Positions 17,327 to 25,888 of a stretch of 64,000 bases of DNA are shown here, in pieces (the stretch's first letter is position 1; each line of letters opens with the position of its first letter). The notes below the pieces were generated by a model. That model had not been told where the DNA came from. It saw nothing but the letters and a program-made list of their open reading frames with translations, and did no database searches. Made by a program: the position numbers and the translations under genes. Source of the stretch: Chishuiella changwenlii (GTDB taxonomy: Bacteria; Bacteroidota; Bacteroidia; Flavobacteriales; Weeksellaceae); assembly GCF_900142565.1 (NCBI RefSeq), contig NZ_FRBH01000004.1, positions 186,001-250,000 of the forward strand. Direction: 5' to 3'.

Positions 17327-17358
17327 AAAAGCAGTTTCAACTAGTTGAAACTGCTTTT
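17327..17358 (+). terminator. Terminator after DUF4293 gene
   Basis: Perfect 16-bp inverted repeat AAAAGCAGTTTCAACT with its complement, essentially loopless on paper, followed by eight T. Confidence 0.9.
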
Positions 17359-17477
17359 TTTTATGCTTAATTTCAAATTATGATATGTGATCTTATAGTA
17401 TCTAATAAACTCTATACTTTTTACATTATACTTTTTACATTATAAAGTTTCAAGTTTTTTTATTTTACCTACATCAC

Positions 17478-17569
17478 GCGATAGGGATTGAAATGGAAAT
17501 CCTTTTTACGTAGCGTGCTAGCGAAGTAAAAAGATTGTAATAAAAAGCCCAGCCCGAAGGGATCGCCCA
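17478..17569. repeat. Dispersed structured repeat, copy A
   Basis: Shares with 40981-41062 the blocks GCGAyAGGGATTGAA, ATCCTTTT, AGCGTkCTAGCGAA, AAGCCC and TCGCCC. Predicted helices: an internal stem CTTTTTAC (17502-17509) with GTAAAAAG (17526-17533), and a closing helix GCGAT (17478-17482) with ATCGC (17562-17566). In copy B the internal stem changes to CTTTTGT/ACAAAAG, keeping pairing. It resembles intergenic repeats I recall from other Flavobacteriia, but I cannot name a family. Confidence 0.7.
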
Positions 17570-17715
17570 AAGAATAACATTAATTAAACATAATAAATAT
17601 AAAATTTTATTATTTTAATAGAATCCAACCCTCATAAAAAGCCATCTTAAAGTTAAGATTAATAAAAATATTCGTTAACCCCTAAAAAAATAGGGGCTAG
17701 TAATATTTTTTATTA

Positions 17716-17723
17716 TATTTTTG
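17716..17723 (+). promoter_or_regulatory. -7 element (TATTTTTG) for glnA
   Basis: TATTTTTG lies 29 bp upstream of the ATG at 17753. Its position means an in-frame GTG at 17723 is at or before the transcription start, supporting the ATG as the start. Confidence 0.55.
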
Positions 17724-17752
17724 TGTTGTCAAACAAAAAAACAATTAACTTA

Positions 17753-19936
17753 ATGTCTACTTTAAGATTTAAAGCGTTAGAGAAAACTGTAAACAAACAA
17801 GCTGAAAAGATTGTTATAGAAGAAAAATTATCTACTCTATTCAATCAAAACGTATTTTCTTATAACACAATGAGAGAATATTTACCAAAATTAGCTTTTA
17901 AAGCTATTATTTCAGCAAAAGAAAAAGGAACTAAAATACCTCGTGAATTTGCCGATCAGGTTGCAACTGCAATGAAAGATTGGGCTATTTCTAAAGGAGC
18001 AACTCACTTTACACACTGGTTTCAACCATTAACAGGAACAACAGCAGAAAAACACGATTCGTTTTTTCGCCCTATAGAAGATGGTCGTGCAATGGATACT
18101 TTTGAAGGTTCTGCATTGGTTCAACAAGAGCCAGATGCTTCTTCTTTTCCTAATGGAGGTATTCGTAATACATTCGAAGCTCGTGGTTATACTGCATGGG
18201 ATCCAACATCGAATGCATTTATAATTGGAACTACATTATTTATTCCATCTGTATTTATTTCTTATACTGGAGAAACTTTAGATTATAAAGTTCCATTATT
18301 AAGAGCATTACAAATTGTTGATGATGCTGCTACAGAAGTTGCTAAATATTTTGATAAAAATGTAACAAAAGTACAATCTACTTTAGGGTGGGAACAAGAG
18401 TACTTTTTAGTTGATTTAAATTTATATAATTCTCGTCCAGATTTACAATTAACTGGTCGTACATTAGTAGGACACTCTCCAGCTAAAGGACAACAATTAG
18501 ATGACCATTACTTTGGAGCTATTCCTATGCGTGTAATGTCATTTATGCAAGAATTGGAAGTAGAATCTATGAAATTAGGTATTCCAATTACTACTCGTCA
18601 CAACGAGGTTGCACCAAATCAGTTTGAGTGTGCGCCAATGTTTGAGGAAGCAAACCAAGCGGTTGACCACAATTCATTATTAATGGATTTAATGGGACGT
18701 ATTGCTAAGAAACACGATTTTAAAGTTCTTTTACACGAGAAACCATTTGCTGGTGTAAACGGTTCTGGAAAACATAATAACTGGTCTTTATCTACTGATA
18801 CTGGTGAGAATTTATTATCTCCTGGTAAAAATCCAAAGAAAAATTTACAGTTCTTAACGTTCTTCGTTAATACAATTAAAGCTGTTTCTGAATATGGAGA
18901 TATGTTACGTTCTGCAATTGCAGAAGCTGGTAACGATCACCGTTTAGGAGCTAACGAAGCACCTCCTGCGATTATTTCTATTTTTATTGGTTCTCAATTA
19001 TCTAGAGTTTTAGATGAATTAGAAAAAGTAACAAAAGGCAAATTATCTCCAGAAGAAAAAACTGAACTAAAATTAAATGTTGTAGGCAAAATTCCAGAAA
19101 TTTTATTAGATAATACAGATCGTAATAGAACTTCTCCATTCGCCTTTACAGGAAATAAATTCGAAATTCGTGCTGTTGGTTCTTCTGCTAACTGTGCTGA
19201 GCCAATGACTGTAATTAATACAATTGTTGCAAAACAATTAAGAGATTTTAAAGTTGAGGTAGATGGATTAATTTCTGGTGGTTTATCTAAAGATGAAGCT
19301 ATTTTTAATGTTTTACGTGAGTATGTAAAATCTTCTCGTCATATTTTATTTGAAGGTGATGGATATTCTGACGACTGGGTTAAAGAAGCAGAAGGAAGAG
19401 GTTTAAGTAACTATAAAACAACTCCAGAGGCTTTAAAATTAGAATTAGATCCTAAATATATTTCTATTTACGAATCGACTGGTGTACTTTCTGCACGTGA
19501 GGTTGAAGCTCGTAACGAGATTAAATTAGAAAAATATTCTACTAAAATTGCTATTGAGGCAGATGTTTATGTAGATTTAGCTTTATCTCAGATTATTCCT
19601 GCTGCTGTTAATTATCAAAATGTATTGGTGAAAAACGTACAAGGTTTAAAAGATATTTTTGGAGACGAGTTTAAAGAATTAGCTAAAGATCAAATTGATT
19701 TAATTAAGTTATTATCTACCCATATTAATTCTATTAAATCTGCAACTGATAAATTAGTAAAAGAATTGCAAAAAGCAAAAGCTACTACTAATCATCAGAA
19801 ACAAGCAGAAGCATTTAGCAAAAAAGTTAAGCCATTATTTGATGATATTCGTTATAACTCTGATGAATTAGAGGAATTAATCGACAACAATTTATGGCCA
19901 TTAACAAAATACCGTGAAATGTTATTTACAAGATAA
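17753..19936 (+). CDS. glnA: Glutamine synthetase type III
   Basis: 727 residues from the ATG at 17753 (MSTLRFKALE). The length, the GlnA3 N-terminal domain and the catalytic domain motifs place it in GSIII: QEYFLVD (metal Glu), RHNEVAPNQFECAP, LLHEKPFAGVNGSGKHNNWS (ammonia/glutamate pocket and metal His), ANEAPPAIIS and NRTSPFAF. GSIII condenses glutamate and ammonia with ATP and is the main glutamine synthetase of Bacteroidota. An upstream in-frame GTG adds ten residues but sits on the promoter. The last 40 bp around its stop are duplicated at 20976-21015. Confidence 0.97.
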   Translation: MSTLRFKALEKTVNKQAEKIVIEEKLSTLFNQNVFSYNTMREYLPKLAFKAIISAKEKGTKIPREFADQVATAMKDWAISKGATHFTHWFQPLTGTTAEKHDSFFRPIEDGRAMDTFEGSALVQQEPDASSFPNGGIRNTFEARGYTAWDPTSNAFIIGTTLFIPSVFISYTGETLDYKVPLLRALQIVDDAATEVAKYFDKNVTKVQSTLGWEQEYFLVDLNLYNSRPDLQLTGRTLVGHSPAKGQQLDDHYFGAIPMRVMSFMQELEVESMKLGIPITTRHNEVAPNQFECAPMFEEANQAVDHNSLLMDLMGRIAKKHDFKVLLHEKPFAGVNGSGKHNNWSLSTDTGENLLSPGKNPKKNLQFLTFFVNTIKAVSEYGDMLRSAIAEAGNDHRLGANEAPPAIISIFIGSQLSRVLDELEKVTKGKLSPEEKTELKLNVVGKIPEILLDNTDRNRTSPFAFTGNKFEIRAVGSSANCAEPMTVINTIVAKQLRDFKVEVDGLISGGLSKDEAIFNVLREYVKSSRHILFEGDGYSDDWVKEAEGRGLSNYKTTPEALKLELDPKYISIYESTGVLSAREVEARNEIKLEKYSTKIAIEADVYVDLALSQIIPAAVNYQNVLVKNVQGLKDIFGDEFKELAKDQIDLIKLLSTHINSIKSATDKLVKELQKAKATTNHQKQAEAFSKKVKPLFDDIRYNSDELEELIDNNLWPLTKYREMLFTR

Positions 19937-19944
19937 TTTGTAAT
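19905..19944 (+). repeat. 40-bp direct repeat, copy 1 (glnA 3' end)
   Basis: Covers the last codons and stop of glnA plus eight bases; identical over 40 bp to 20976-21015. Confidence 0.95.
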
Positions 19945-19960
19945 ATTATTTATAAAAATT

Positions 19961-19992
19961 AAAAACCGATGATTATCTCATCGGTTTTTTTT
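19961..19992 (+). terminator. glnA terminator
   Basis: AAAAACCGATGA pairs with TCATCGGTTTTT over a five-base loop, followed by T. The right arm and following sequence belong to a 33-bp direct repeat also found before prfA. Confidence 0.9.
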
Positions 19993-20010
19993 AGTTCAAA
20001 TTTTCTGAAT
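19978..20010 (+). repeat. 33-bp direct repeat, copy 1
   Basis: Runs from the right arm of the glnA terminator through TTTTTTTTAGTTCAAA to TTTTCTGAAT; identical to 23462-23494. Confidence 0.95.
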
Positions 20011-20050
20011 TATATAAAATCACTGATATAAAAACAATATATCTTAAATA

Positions 20051-20947
20051 TTACATTGAATATAAATATTTTATTAAATCTCTTTCATTCCTTGTATCAG
20101 TATTAATTATACTATTTGAGCTTTTCAATAAATAAACGCCTTTTTTCTTGTAAATTTTATAGGATTTAATATTATCAATATTATACTTTACTTTATCCAT
20201 ATCATTATAAATATTATATAAAAAAGTTGGAATTACATAAGCAATCACAGGATAACCAACTAGACTAATTGTATTAGTAGATTTCACTTCTTTTTTATTA
20301 ATCATTGAGAATTCTACTCTTGAATCAGATTCTTGTTCACTAAGAATATTTTCTTCATTAATAAAAGAATGATCCTCATAATTAATCTTATTAAATAAGT
20401 ACATATTAAATTTTTTATTTATAGATCCTTTTAATACTTCATTATTTTTAAAATCTATATAATATGACGTATCATTTAAAACAATTGTACTTGAAAAATA
20501 TTCAGTTTCATTTATAAATGTTGTATATACTATAGCGTCAAAATTATTTAATTTTTTAGTACTAGATTTTAAAAAATAAAAATTGTTATTTAATGAATCT
20601 TTTACATATAATGTATCATTTGAAATACGATTAAACTCAAAGTAAAATTCATGATGATGTTTTATAGGATTAAAATACATAACCTTTTTACTTTCAATTT
20701 TAAAATTAACTTTATTAGTTATAAACTTATTTTTTTTATCGAAAAACGCATTATAAAATAACAGACTATCATTTTCAAAAACCACATTACATGTTCTACA
20801 ATCATCTGTAAAAGAAGTGTATGAAAATTGACTTATGTCACTAAAATCATTATACCAATATCCTTGTAGTTGTTCTTTTATTTTGGCATCCTTATATTTA
20901 TTACAGCTAAATAAAAAAAATATTAATGTATAAAAAAAGTACTTCAT
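20051..20947 (-). CDS. Lipoprotein of unknown function
   Basis: 298 residues. Signal peptide with lipobox LFSC (Cys15 region) followed by NKYKD. The N-terminal LQGYWYND and the succession of short beta-strand-like segments (FYFEFNRISNDTLYVKDS and similar) suggest a lipocalin-like or other beta-rich envelope protein, but no family is recognised. The gene is very AT-rich and lies between the two copies of the 40-bp glnA-end repeat, so it was probably gained or moved with that duplication. A convergent glnA terminator is downstream. Confidence 0.7.
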   Translation of the reverse strand: MKYFFYTLIFFLFSCNKYKDAKIKEQLQGYWYNDFSDISQFSYTSFTDDCRTCNVVFENDSLLFYNAFFDKKNKFITNKVNFKIESKKVMYFNPIKHHHEFYFEFNRISNDTLYVKDSLNNNFYFLKSSTKKLNNFDAIVYTTFINETEYFSSTIVLNDTSYYIDFKNNEVLKGSINKKFNMYLFNKINYEDHSFINEENILSEQESDSRVEFSMINKKEVKSTNTISLVGYPVIAYVIPTFLYNIYNDMDKVKYNIDNIKSYKIYKKKGVYLLKSSNSIINTDTRNERDLIKYLYSM

Positions 20948-20975
20948 AATTATTAATGTTTAATTTCCTCTCCAT

Positions 20976-21015
20976 CAAAATACCGTGAAATGTTATTTAC
21001 AAGATAATTTGTAAT
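20976..21015 (+). repeat. 40-bp direct repeat, copy 2 (non-coding copy of glnA 3' end)
   Basis: Exact copy of glnA 19905-19944 placed upstream of the lipoprotein gene and outside any coding frame. Confidence 0.95.
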
Positions 21016-21062
21016 TATAGTTATATATAAAAATAGTTCTCAAAATTGAAGGCTTTTTTTAT

Positions 21063-21543
21063 TTAATTAAGTTTCTTATAATTTTTAAAACTTTCTGGAT
21101 TCTTTTTCCCTAAATTAATAAGCACTTCTTTTTTTGAATTATTTATATATTCAATTATTATAGTATCCTTTGAGTTATAAACAACTTTATACTTCCAATT
21201 ATTAAAAATAAATAAATTACTTTCTTTATTAAAAGTCCATTCATTTGTCATCTTTACATCATTTATGACATCTTTAAACTCAGATAGTTTATTCGTAGAA
21301 AAATCAAAAATGCATATATCTATATTCTCCATTGGGTAAAAATTTATAACCATAGTTAATATTTTTATATGAGCTATTCATACTTTCATATTCATATATA
21401 TACCAAAAAGAGTTATTCTCAGTTATTTTACTTTCAAATTCATTTTTATAACAGCTTGTTAGAAACAAATTAATTAAGATTAGGGGAATTATAGTAACCA
21501 TTAAAATCGATAATATTTTCTTGAACACTTTTTTCCTAAGCAT
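21063..21543 (-). pseudogene. Frameshifted small lipoprotein gene
   Basis: Two overlapping minus-strand frames make one protein. The first (from 21543) starts with a lipoprotein signal ending LTSC and reads to GEYRYMHF then stops; the second frame continues DFSTNKLSEFKDV to the end at 21063. Removing one base from the five-base run at 21306-21310 (TTTTT in the coding strand) joins them as a lipoprotein of about 159 residues. It could be a recently dead gene, a slippage site or a sequencing error. No family recognised; it sits in the accessory block next to another orphan lipoprotein. Confidence 0.75.
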
Positions 21544-21825
21544 ATGTATTACATTTTATTATCTATTAATCATTTTATTAAATTTAAAATCTAGGTTACT
21601 ATAAACCAATAATAAAGAATACACCAATTGTATATATAGTTTTTTAAAGAAAAACACTACGATTTTAACCATTAATAATTATTGTTATTATATTTTATGA
21701 ATCTAAGAAAATATTCACAAAATATTGTATCATAATACATAATTCATAAATTTTATTACACAATAGTGTTATTGTTAATTTATTTTTTATTAGATTTAAT
21801 AATTAATTAACATTAAAACTTTTTT

Positions 21826-23424
21826 ATGAAGAAAAACTTATACTCATTATTAATGGTATTTGCTGTTACAACTTTATCAGCCCAAGTAGGTAAAAGTCAA
21901 TTAAATAACAACAAAACTTCTAGCCAATTAAAAAACGTTAAGAACTTAAATTCTAAACAATCGAATTCTAATAGTTCAAAATTCAAGAGATCGAAATCTG
22001 TCGCTAATTCTCATCCAAATAATCATACATATGCTAAAGCTAATGCAACTGTAATATGGTCGGATGATTTTAATGATTTAGATGTATCTGATTGGACAGT
22101 ATATGATAAAGATGGTGATGGATATTTATGGTCTGCAGTACAATCTGTAGATGATGTAGGAAATCCAAGTGGAAGTCCGCTTATTACATCGGCTTCATAT
22201 ATTAATAATGTAGGTCCTTTAACTCCAGATAACTGGATTATATCTCCAGAGATTGATTTATCTGCTGTTACTGAAGGTCCAGTTACTTTAAAATATGGTG
22301 TTTTTGCATCGGATCCAGATTGGAATCAAGAAAATTATGCAGTTTACGTTTCAACAACAAATAATCCAACAAATGAAAGTGATTTTACACTTTTATTTAC
22401 AGAGTTCGACTTACCAGGATTAGAAACTGAAAGAACTGTTGATTTATCTACCTATGCTGGACAAAAAATTTACATCACATTTAGACATTTTGATGTTACA
22501 GACATGTACCGTATTAATATTGATAATGTTTCTGTGGTAGCTGGAGTATCAGATGAGGGAGGTAATGGTGATCATTTATTCTATGATGGTTTCGAAACTT
22601 ATAACAACTTTGATATTGGTGGAATTACAGAAACTGTTAATACTGGAAAAATTGGAGAATGGACACTTGTTGATATGGACGGACTATTTACTTATGGTTT
22701 TGAAGGTTCAACATTCCCTAACGCTGGAGCTACACAATCTTTTATTGTATTTAATTCTAAGGCTACAACACCAGCATTAACACCTTCAGCTGATTCTAAT
22801 TGGACTGCAAGAACTGGAGATAAAACAATGACATCTTTTTCTTCTGTAAATGGTGTTAACAATAATTGGTTAATTTCACCAAACATTGCATTAGGAAGCT
22901 CTGATAATGTATTAACTTTTTATGCTAAAGCTGCAGATGTTGATTACGGTTATGAAGAATTTAAAGTATTAATTTCTACAACAGATACAGAATTAGCAAG
23001 TTTTACAGAAATAGCAAGCGAAGCAATAGACTCTAGTGTACAATTTGCAGAATATAAATATGATTTATCTGCTTACAATGGACAAAACATTCATATTGCT
23101 ATTCAATCTATTTCTAACGATCAGTTCGGATTTATAGTTGATGATTTTACAGTAGATGGATCTACATTATCAACTTCTGAGACAAATATTAAAAATGTAA
23201 CAAAGGTTTACCCTAATCCAGTTCAAGATTCGTTTAAAGTAGATTTTGGTACAAGTGTAGATAAATCAAAACTTTCATTAGATTTATTTAACATGAATGG
23301 AGTGAAAGTAAAATCATTTAAAAATGCAAATAGCTACGATATTTCTTCGTTACCAGCAGGAATATACGTTCTAGAAATAAATGATGGAAAAACGAAAACA
23401 GTGAAGAAAATTATTAAAAAATAA
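21826..23424 (+). CDS. Type IX-secreted protein with two cleaved-adhesin-like domains
   Basis: 532 residues: signal peptide (1-20, ending LSAQ), a Ser/Asn/Lys-rich linker to about 70, two related beta-sandwich domains of the cleaved-adhesin/MAM type (about 75-240 with DDFNDLDVSDWTVYDKDGDG and NWIISPEIDLS; about 248-450 with DGFETYNNFD and NNWLISPNIAL), and a C-terminal type IX sorting domain (about 460-532, VYPNPVQDSF...DISSLPAGIYVLEI...VKKIIKK). Such domains mediate adhesion to cells or carbohydrate and are also attached to gingipain-like proteases; no protease is present here. Export would depend on the GldKLMN machinery encoded at 52-57 kb. Confidence 0.88.
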   Translation: MKKNLYSLLMVFAVTTLSAQVGKSQLNNNKTSSQLKNVKNLNSKQSNSNSSKFKRSKSVANSHPNNHTYAKANATVIWSDDFNDLDVSDWTVYDKDGDGYLWSAVQSVDDVGNPSGSPLITSASYINNVGPLTPDNWIISPEIDLSAVTEGPVTLKYGVFASDPDWNQENYAVYVSTTNNPTNESDFTLLFTEFDLPGLETERTVDLSTYAGQKIYITFRHFDVTDMYRINIDNVSVVAGVSDEGGNGDHLFYDGFETYNNFDIGGITETVNTGKIGEWTLVDMDGLFTYGFEGSTFPNAGATQSFIVFNSKATTPALTPSADSNWTARTGDKTMTSFSSVNGVNNNWLISPNIALGSSDNVLTFYAKAADVDYGYEEFKVLISTTDTELASFTEIASEAIDSSVQFAEYKYDLSAYNGQNIHIAIQSISNDQFGFIVDDFTVDGSTLSTSETNIKNVTKVYPNPVQDSFKVDFGTSVDKSKLSLDLFNMNGVKVKSFKNANSYDISSLPAGIYVLEINDGKTKTVKKIIKK

Positions 23425-23446
23425 TTTTTTTGACAATTCTAAAAAT

Positions 23447-23478
23447 AAACCGGTGATATAATCATCGGTTTTTTTTAG
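23447..23478 (+). terminator. Terminator after the adhesin gene
   Basis: AAACCGGTGAT pairs with ATCATCGGTTT (one G-T pair) over three bases and runs into T; its right arm is the start of the 33-bp direct repeat copy 2. Confidence 0.85.
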
Positions 23479-23494
23479 TTCAAATTTTCTGAAT
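23462..23494 (+). repeat. 33-bp direct repeat, copy 2
   Basis: Exact copy of 19978-20010; together they bracket the 3.45-kb accessory block between glnA and prfA. Confidence 0.95.
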
Positions 23495-23508
23495 CCCTTG
23501 ATATATCG

Positions 23509-23516
23509 TATCTTTG
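23509..23516 (+). promoter_or_regulatory. -7 element (TATCTTTG) for prfA
   Basis: TATCTTTG matches TAnnTTTG and lies 17 bp before the prfA ATG at 23534; the alternative TTG at 23528 would sit near the transcription start. Confidence 0.6.
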
Positions 23517-23533
23517 CAAACCAATAATTGATT

Positions 23534-24625
23534 ATGGCAGATTTAGGTCTATTAGATAAATTAAGAGCAATTAAACAGCGTTTCGATGAGGTGGCAGATT
23601 TAATCATCCAGCCAGACATTGTAACGGATCAAGCTCGTTATGCAAAATTAAATAAAGAATATTCTGATCTTAAAGATTTTGTAGAAATTCAGAAAACCTA
23701 CGAAGGTTACATTAATGCAATAGAAGAAGCAGACGAAATTATAGCGGATGGTTCTGATGCTGAAATGGTTGAATTGGCTAAAATGGAAAAAGATGAAGCA
23801 ATTAATGCGATTCCTCCATTAGAAGATGAAATAAAAATGATGTTAATCCCAAAAGATCCTGAAGATGATAAAAACGTTGTAGTTGAGCTACGTTCAGGAA
23901 CTGGAGGAGACGAAGCTGCTATTTTTGTGGAAGATGTTTACCGTATGTATACAATGTATTTCAAAGAAAAAGGTTGGAAACATGAGGTTTTAAACATGTC
24001 CGAAGCATCTGGAAAAGGATACAAAGAATTGGTAATGCAAGTAGAAGGTAACGCTGTTTACGGAACTATGAAATATGAGTCTGGTGTTCACCGTGTACAA
24101 CGTGTTCCAGAAACAGAATCTCAAGGACGTGTGCATACTTCAGCAATTACTGTTGCTGTTTTACCAGAAGCAGAGGAAGTAGATGTAGTTATAAATCCTG
24201 CTGATTTAGAATACCAAACATCTCGTTCATCTGGAGCTGGAGGGCAAAATGTAAATAAAGTTGAAACGAAAGTTCAATTAACACATAAACCTTCTGGTAT
24301 TGTAATTGTTTGTCAAGAAGCGCGTTCTCAGTTAAAAAACAGAGAAAAAGCTTTACAATTATTACGTACTAAGTTATACGAAATAGAATTCGAAAAGAAA
24401 CATTCGGAACGTTCTGCTCAACGTAAATCATTGGTTTCTACTGGTGACCGTTCTGCAAAAATTAGAACGTATAATTACCCGCAAGGTCGTGTAACAGATC
24501 ACCGTATTAATAAATCTATTTATAATTTAGATAATTTTATGAATGGAGATATTAATGAAATGATTGATGCACTTAAAATGGCAGAAAATGCAGAAAAATT
24601 AAAAGGAGCTGAAGAAGATTTCTAG
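23534..24625 (+). CDS. prfA: Peptide chain release factor 1
   Basis: 363 residues from the ATG at 23534 ([14 protein letters not shown]); an in-frame TTG two codons earlier is less likely. The GGQ peptidyl-hydrolase motif is present as [14 protein letters not shown], and the domain order (N-terminal helical hairpin, codon-recognition domain, GGQ domain, C-terminal [29 protein letters not shown]) is that of RF1, which reads UAA and UAG. The downstream bidirectional hairpin separates it from the convergent EamA gene. Confidence 0.97.
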   Translation: MADLGLLDKLRAIKQRFDEVADLIIQPDIVTDQARYAKLNKEYSDLKDFVEIQKTYEGYINAIEEADEIIADGSDAEMVELAKMEKDEAINAIPPLEDEIKMMLIPKDPEDDKNVVVELRSGTGGDEAAIFVEDVYRMYTMYFKEKGWKHEVLNMSEASGKGYKELVMQVEGNAVYGTMKYESGVHRVQRVPETESQGRVHTSAITVAVLPEAEEVDVVINPADLEYQTSRSSGAGGQNVNKVETKVQLTHKPSGIVIVCQEARSQLKNREKALQLLRTKLYEIEFEKKHSERSAQRKSLVSTGDRSAKIRTYNYPQGRVTDHRINKSIYNLDNFMNGDINEMIDALKMAENAEKLKGAEEDF

Positions 24626-24650
24626 AATCAAGCTGCTTTAAAATAAATAC

Positions 24651-24682
24651 AAAAAATCCATTTCTAATGAAATGGATTTTTT
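24651..24682. terminator. Bidirectional terminator between prfA and the EamA gene
   Basis: AAAAAATCCATTTC pairs with GAAATGGATTTTTT over TAAT; T-tracts on both strands. Confidence 0.9.
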
Positions 24683-24696
24683 TATTATTATCATTT

Positions 24697-25569
24697 TTAT
24701 TTACTTCTTTTTACAAAGAATAAAGATTGTAATACTACAGAAAGTATTACACAGCATACGCCAACATAAAACGAAGGAAGAACATTTTTTCCTTCATTAA
24801 AAAACAAGAAAGCTATAATTATCGAATAGATAGGCTCTAGATTAAAAGATAAATTAACCGTAAACGCAGAAATCTTACTTAAAACTTCTGTTACTGCTAC
24901 ATATAAACCTACTGTACAGAAGATGGATAATAATATTAAGTAAATAATATCTTCTACATTAGGAATTATATAAGAAGTAGGAAACACAAAAAGATAAATT
25001 GGTAATAAAACTCCAAGACCAATTGTTCCTCCTATCATTTGATAGTAATTTATAATTTTACTATCATAGTTACTTTTTGCTAAACGTTCATTATAAATCG
25101 TATAAAGAGCTCCTATAGCCGAAGATATAACTCCAAATGCAATTCCTAATTGATAAGAAGTATCAAAGTGAAATATTAAACTAATTCCTATTAATGTAAT
25201 TCCACTTAAAATCATTTCTGATACAACAAATGGCTTTTTATTAATAAGTGGTTTAAATAATGCTGTAAAAAAACTTGTTAAACAATAACAAATTACACCA
25301 ATAGATATCGTTGAATATTTGATACTCGCATAGAAAAAAATCCAGTGAGCTGTAATTAACAATCCTACTTTTGCAATACTTAATTTCTCTTTGGAATTTT
25401 TAAGTTTCTCAACTTTCAGAATTTTTAAAAGAATAAAAAGGAAGATGGCAGAGAAAAATAATCTATACCATGTTAATAATACTTCGTTTAAAGAGATTAG
25501 TTTACCGAAAACACCTGTGAATCCGGCTAGTATTACAGCGAAGTGTAATAACCAATATGATTTTTTCAT
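24697..25569 (-). CDS. EamA/DMT-family membrane transporter
   Basis: 290 residues from ATG at 25569 (MKKSYWLLHFAVILAGFTG). Ten predicted membrane helices in two five-helix EamA repeats of the drug/metabolite transporter superfamily, with the typical RLFFSAIFLF first-repeat helix and an FNLEPIYSIIIAFLFFNE segment in the second. An upstream ATG at 25605 would add twelve residues but would place a perfect 17-bp palindrome inside the coding sequence, so the downstream ATG is preferred. Substrate not predictable; such proteins export amino acids or metabolites. A small leader ORF lies about 140 bp upstream. Confidence 0.85.
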   Translation of the reverse strand: MKKSYWLLHFAVILAGFTGVFGKLISLNEVLLTWYRLFFSAIFLFILLKILKVEKLKNSKEKLSIAKVGLLITAHWIFFYASIKYSTISIGVICYCLTSFFTALFKPLINKKPFVVSEMILSGITLIGISLIFHFDTSYQLGIAFGVISSAIGALYTIYNERLAKSNYDSKIINYYQMIGGTIGLGVLLPIYLFVFPTSYIIPNVEDIIYLILLSIFCTVGLYVAVTEVLSKISAFTVNLSFNLEPIYSIIIAFLFFNEGKNVLPSFYVGVCCVILSVVLQSLFFVKRSK

Positions 25570-25586
25570 AAAAAATTGTCTTATTC

Positions 25587-25603
25587 GTTCCAAGACTTGG
25601 AAC
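25587..25603. promoter_or_regulatory. Perfect palindrome upstream of the EamA gene, operator candidate
   Basis: GTTCCAAGACTTGGAAC is a perfect 8+1+8 inverted repeat, 18 bp before the preferred EamA start. It lacks a T-run and so looks more like a dimeric regulator site than a terminator. No regulator gene is adjacent. Confidence 0.45.
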
Positions 25604-25708
25604 AAATACCTTTATTATATTACTATTTAATTGTTTGTTTTTAGACACAGAAATACACCGGCTTTAATAAAAGTCAGATTTTCATATTTCTACATCAGTA
25701 AGAAATAA

Positions 25709-25747
25709 TTAAATAATTGGAGGAGGAAGACAACCTTTACGATTCAT
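25709..25747 (-). CDS. Possible 12-residue leader peptide with Pro-Pro-Pro
   Basis: A minus-strand mini-ORF encodes MNRKGCLPPPII and a TAA stop. It lies after the emrB terminator and in the presumed 5' leader of the EamA gene. The Pro-Pro-Pro run close to the end is the kind of sequence that stalls ribosomes without EF-P, which would suit an attenuation role. No initiation signal or conservation can be checked here, so this is a candidate only. Confidence 0.3.
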   Translation of the reverse strand: MNRKGCLPPPII

Positions 25748-25808
25748 AGTATATTGTTTAAAGTTCTAATTTAATAAAATTACATTTAAATCTATCTTAA
25801 TTGAATAA

Positions 25809-25844
25809 AAAAATCCGAAAAGAATTAATTCTCTTCGGATTTTT
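25809..25844 (-). terminator. Terminator of the efflux operon
   Basis: AAAAATCCGAA pairs with TTCGGATTTTT, with an inner AGAATTAATTCT stem; 45 bp downstream of the emrB-like stop. Confidence 0.85.
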
Positions 25845-25888
25845 AGTTTGTAAGTATAATTATAGTTTGTAATAAAACAACTTATTTT

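Noticed and set aside
17723-17752. GTG start extending glnA by ten residues
   Set aside because: It coincides with the last base of the TATTTTTG promoter element, and glutamine synthetase III starts at MSTLRF.
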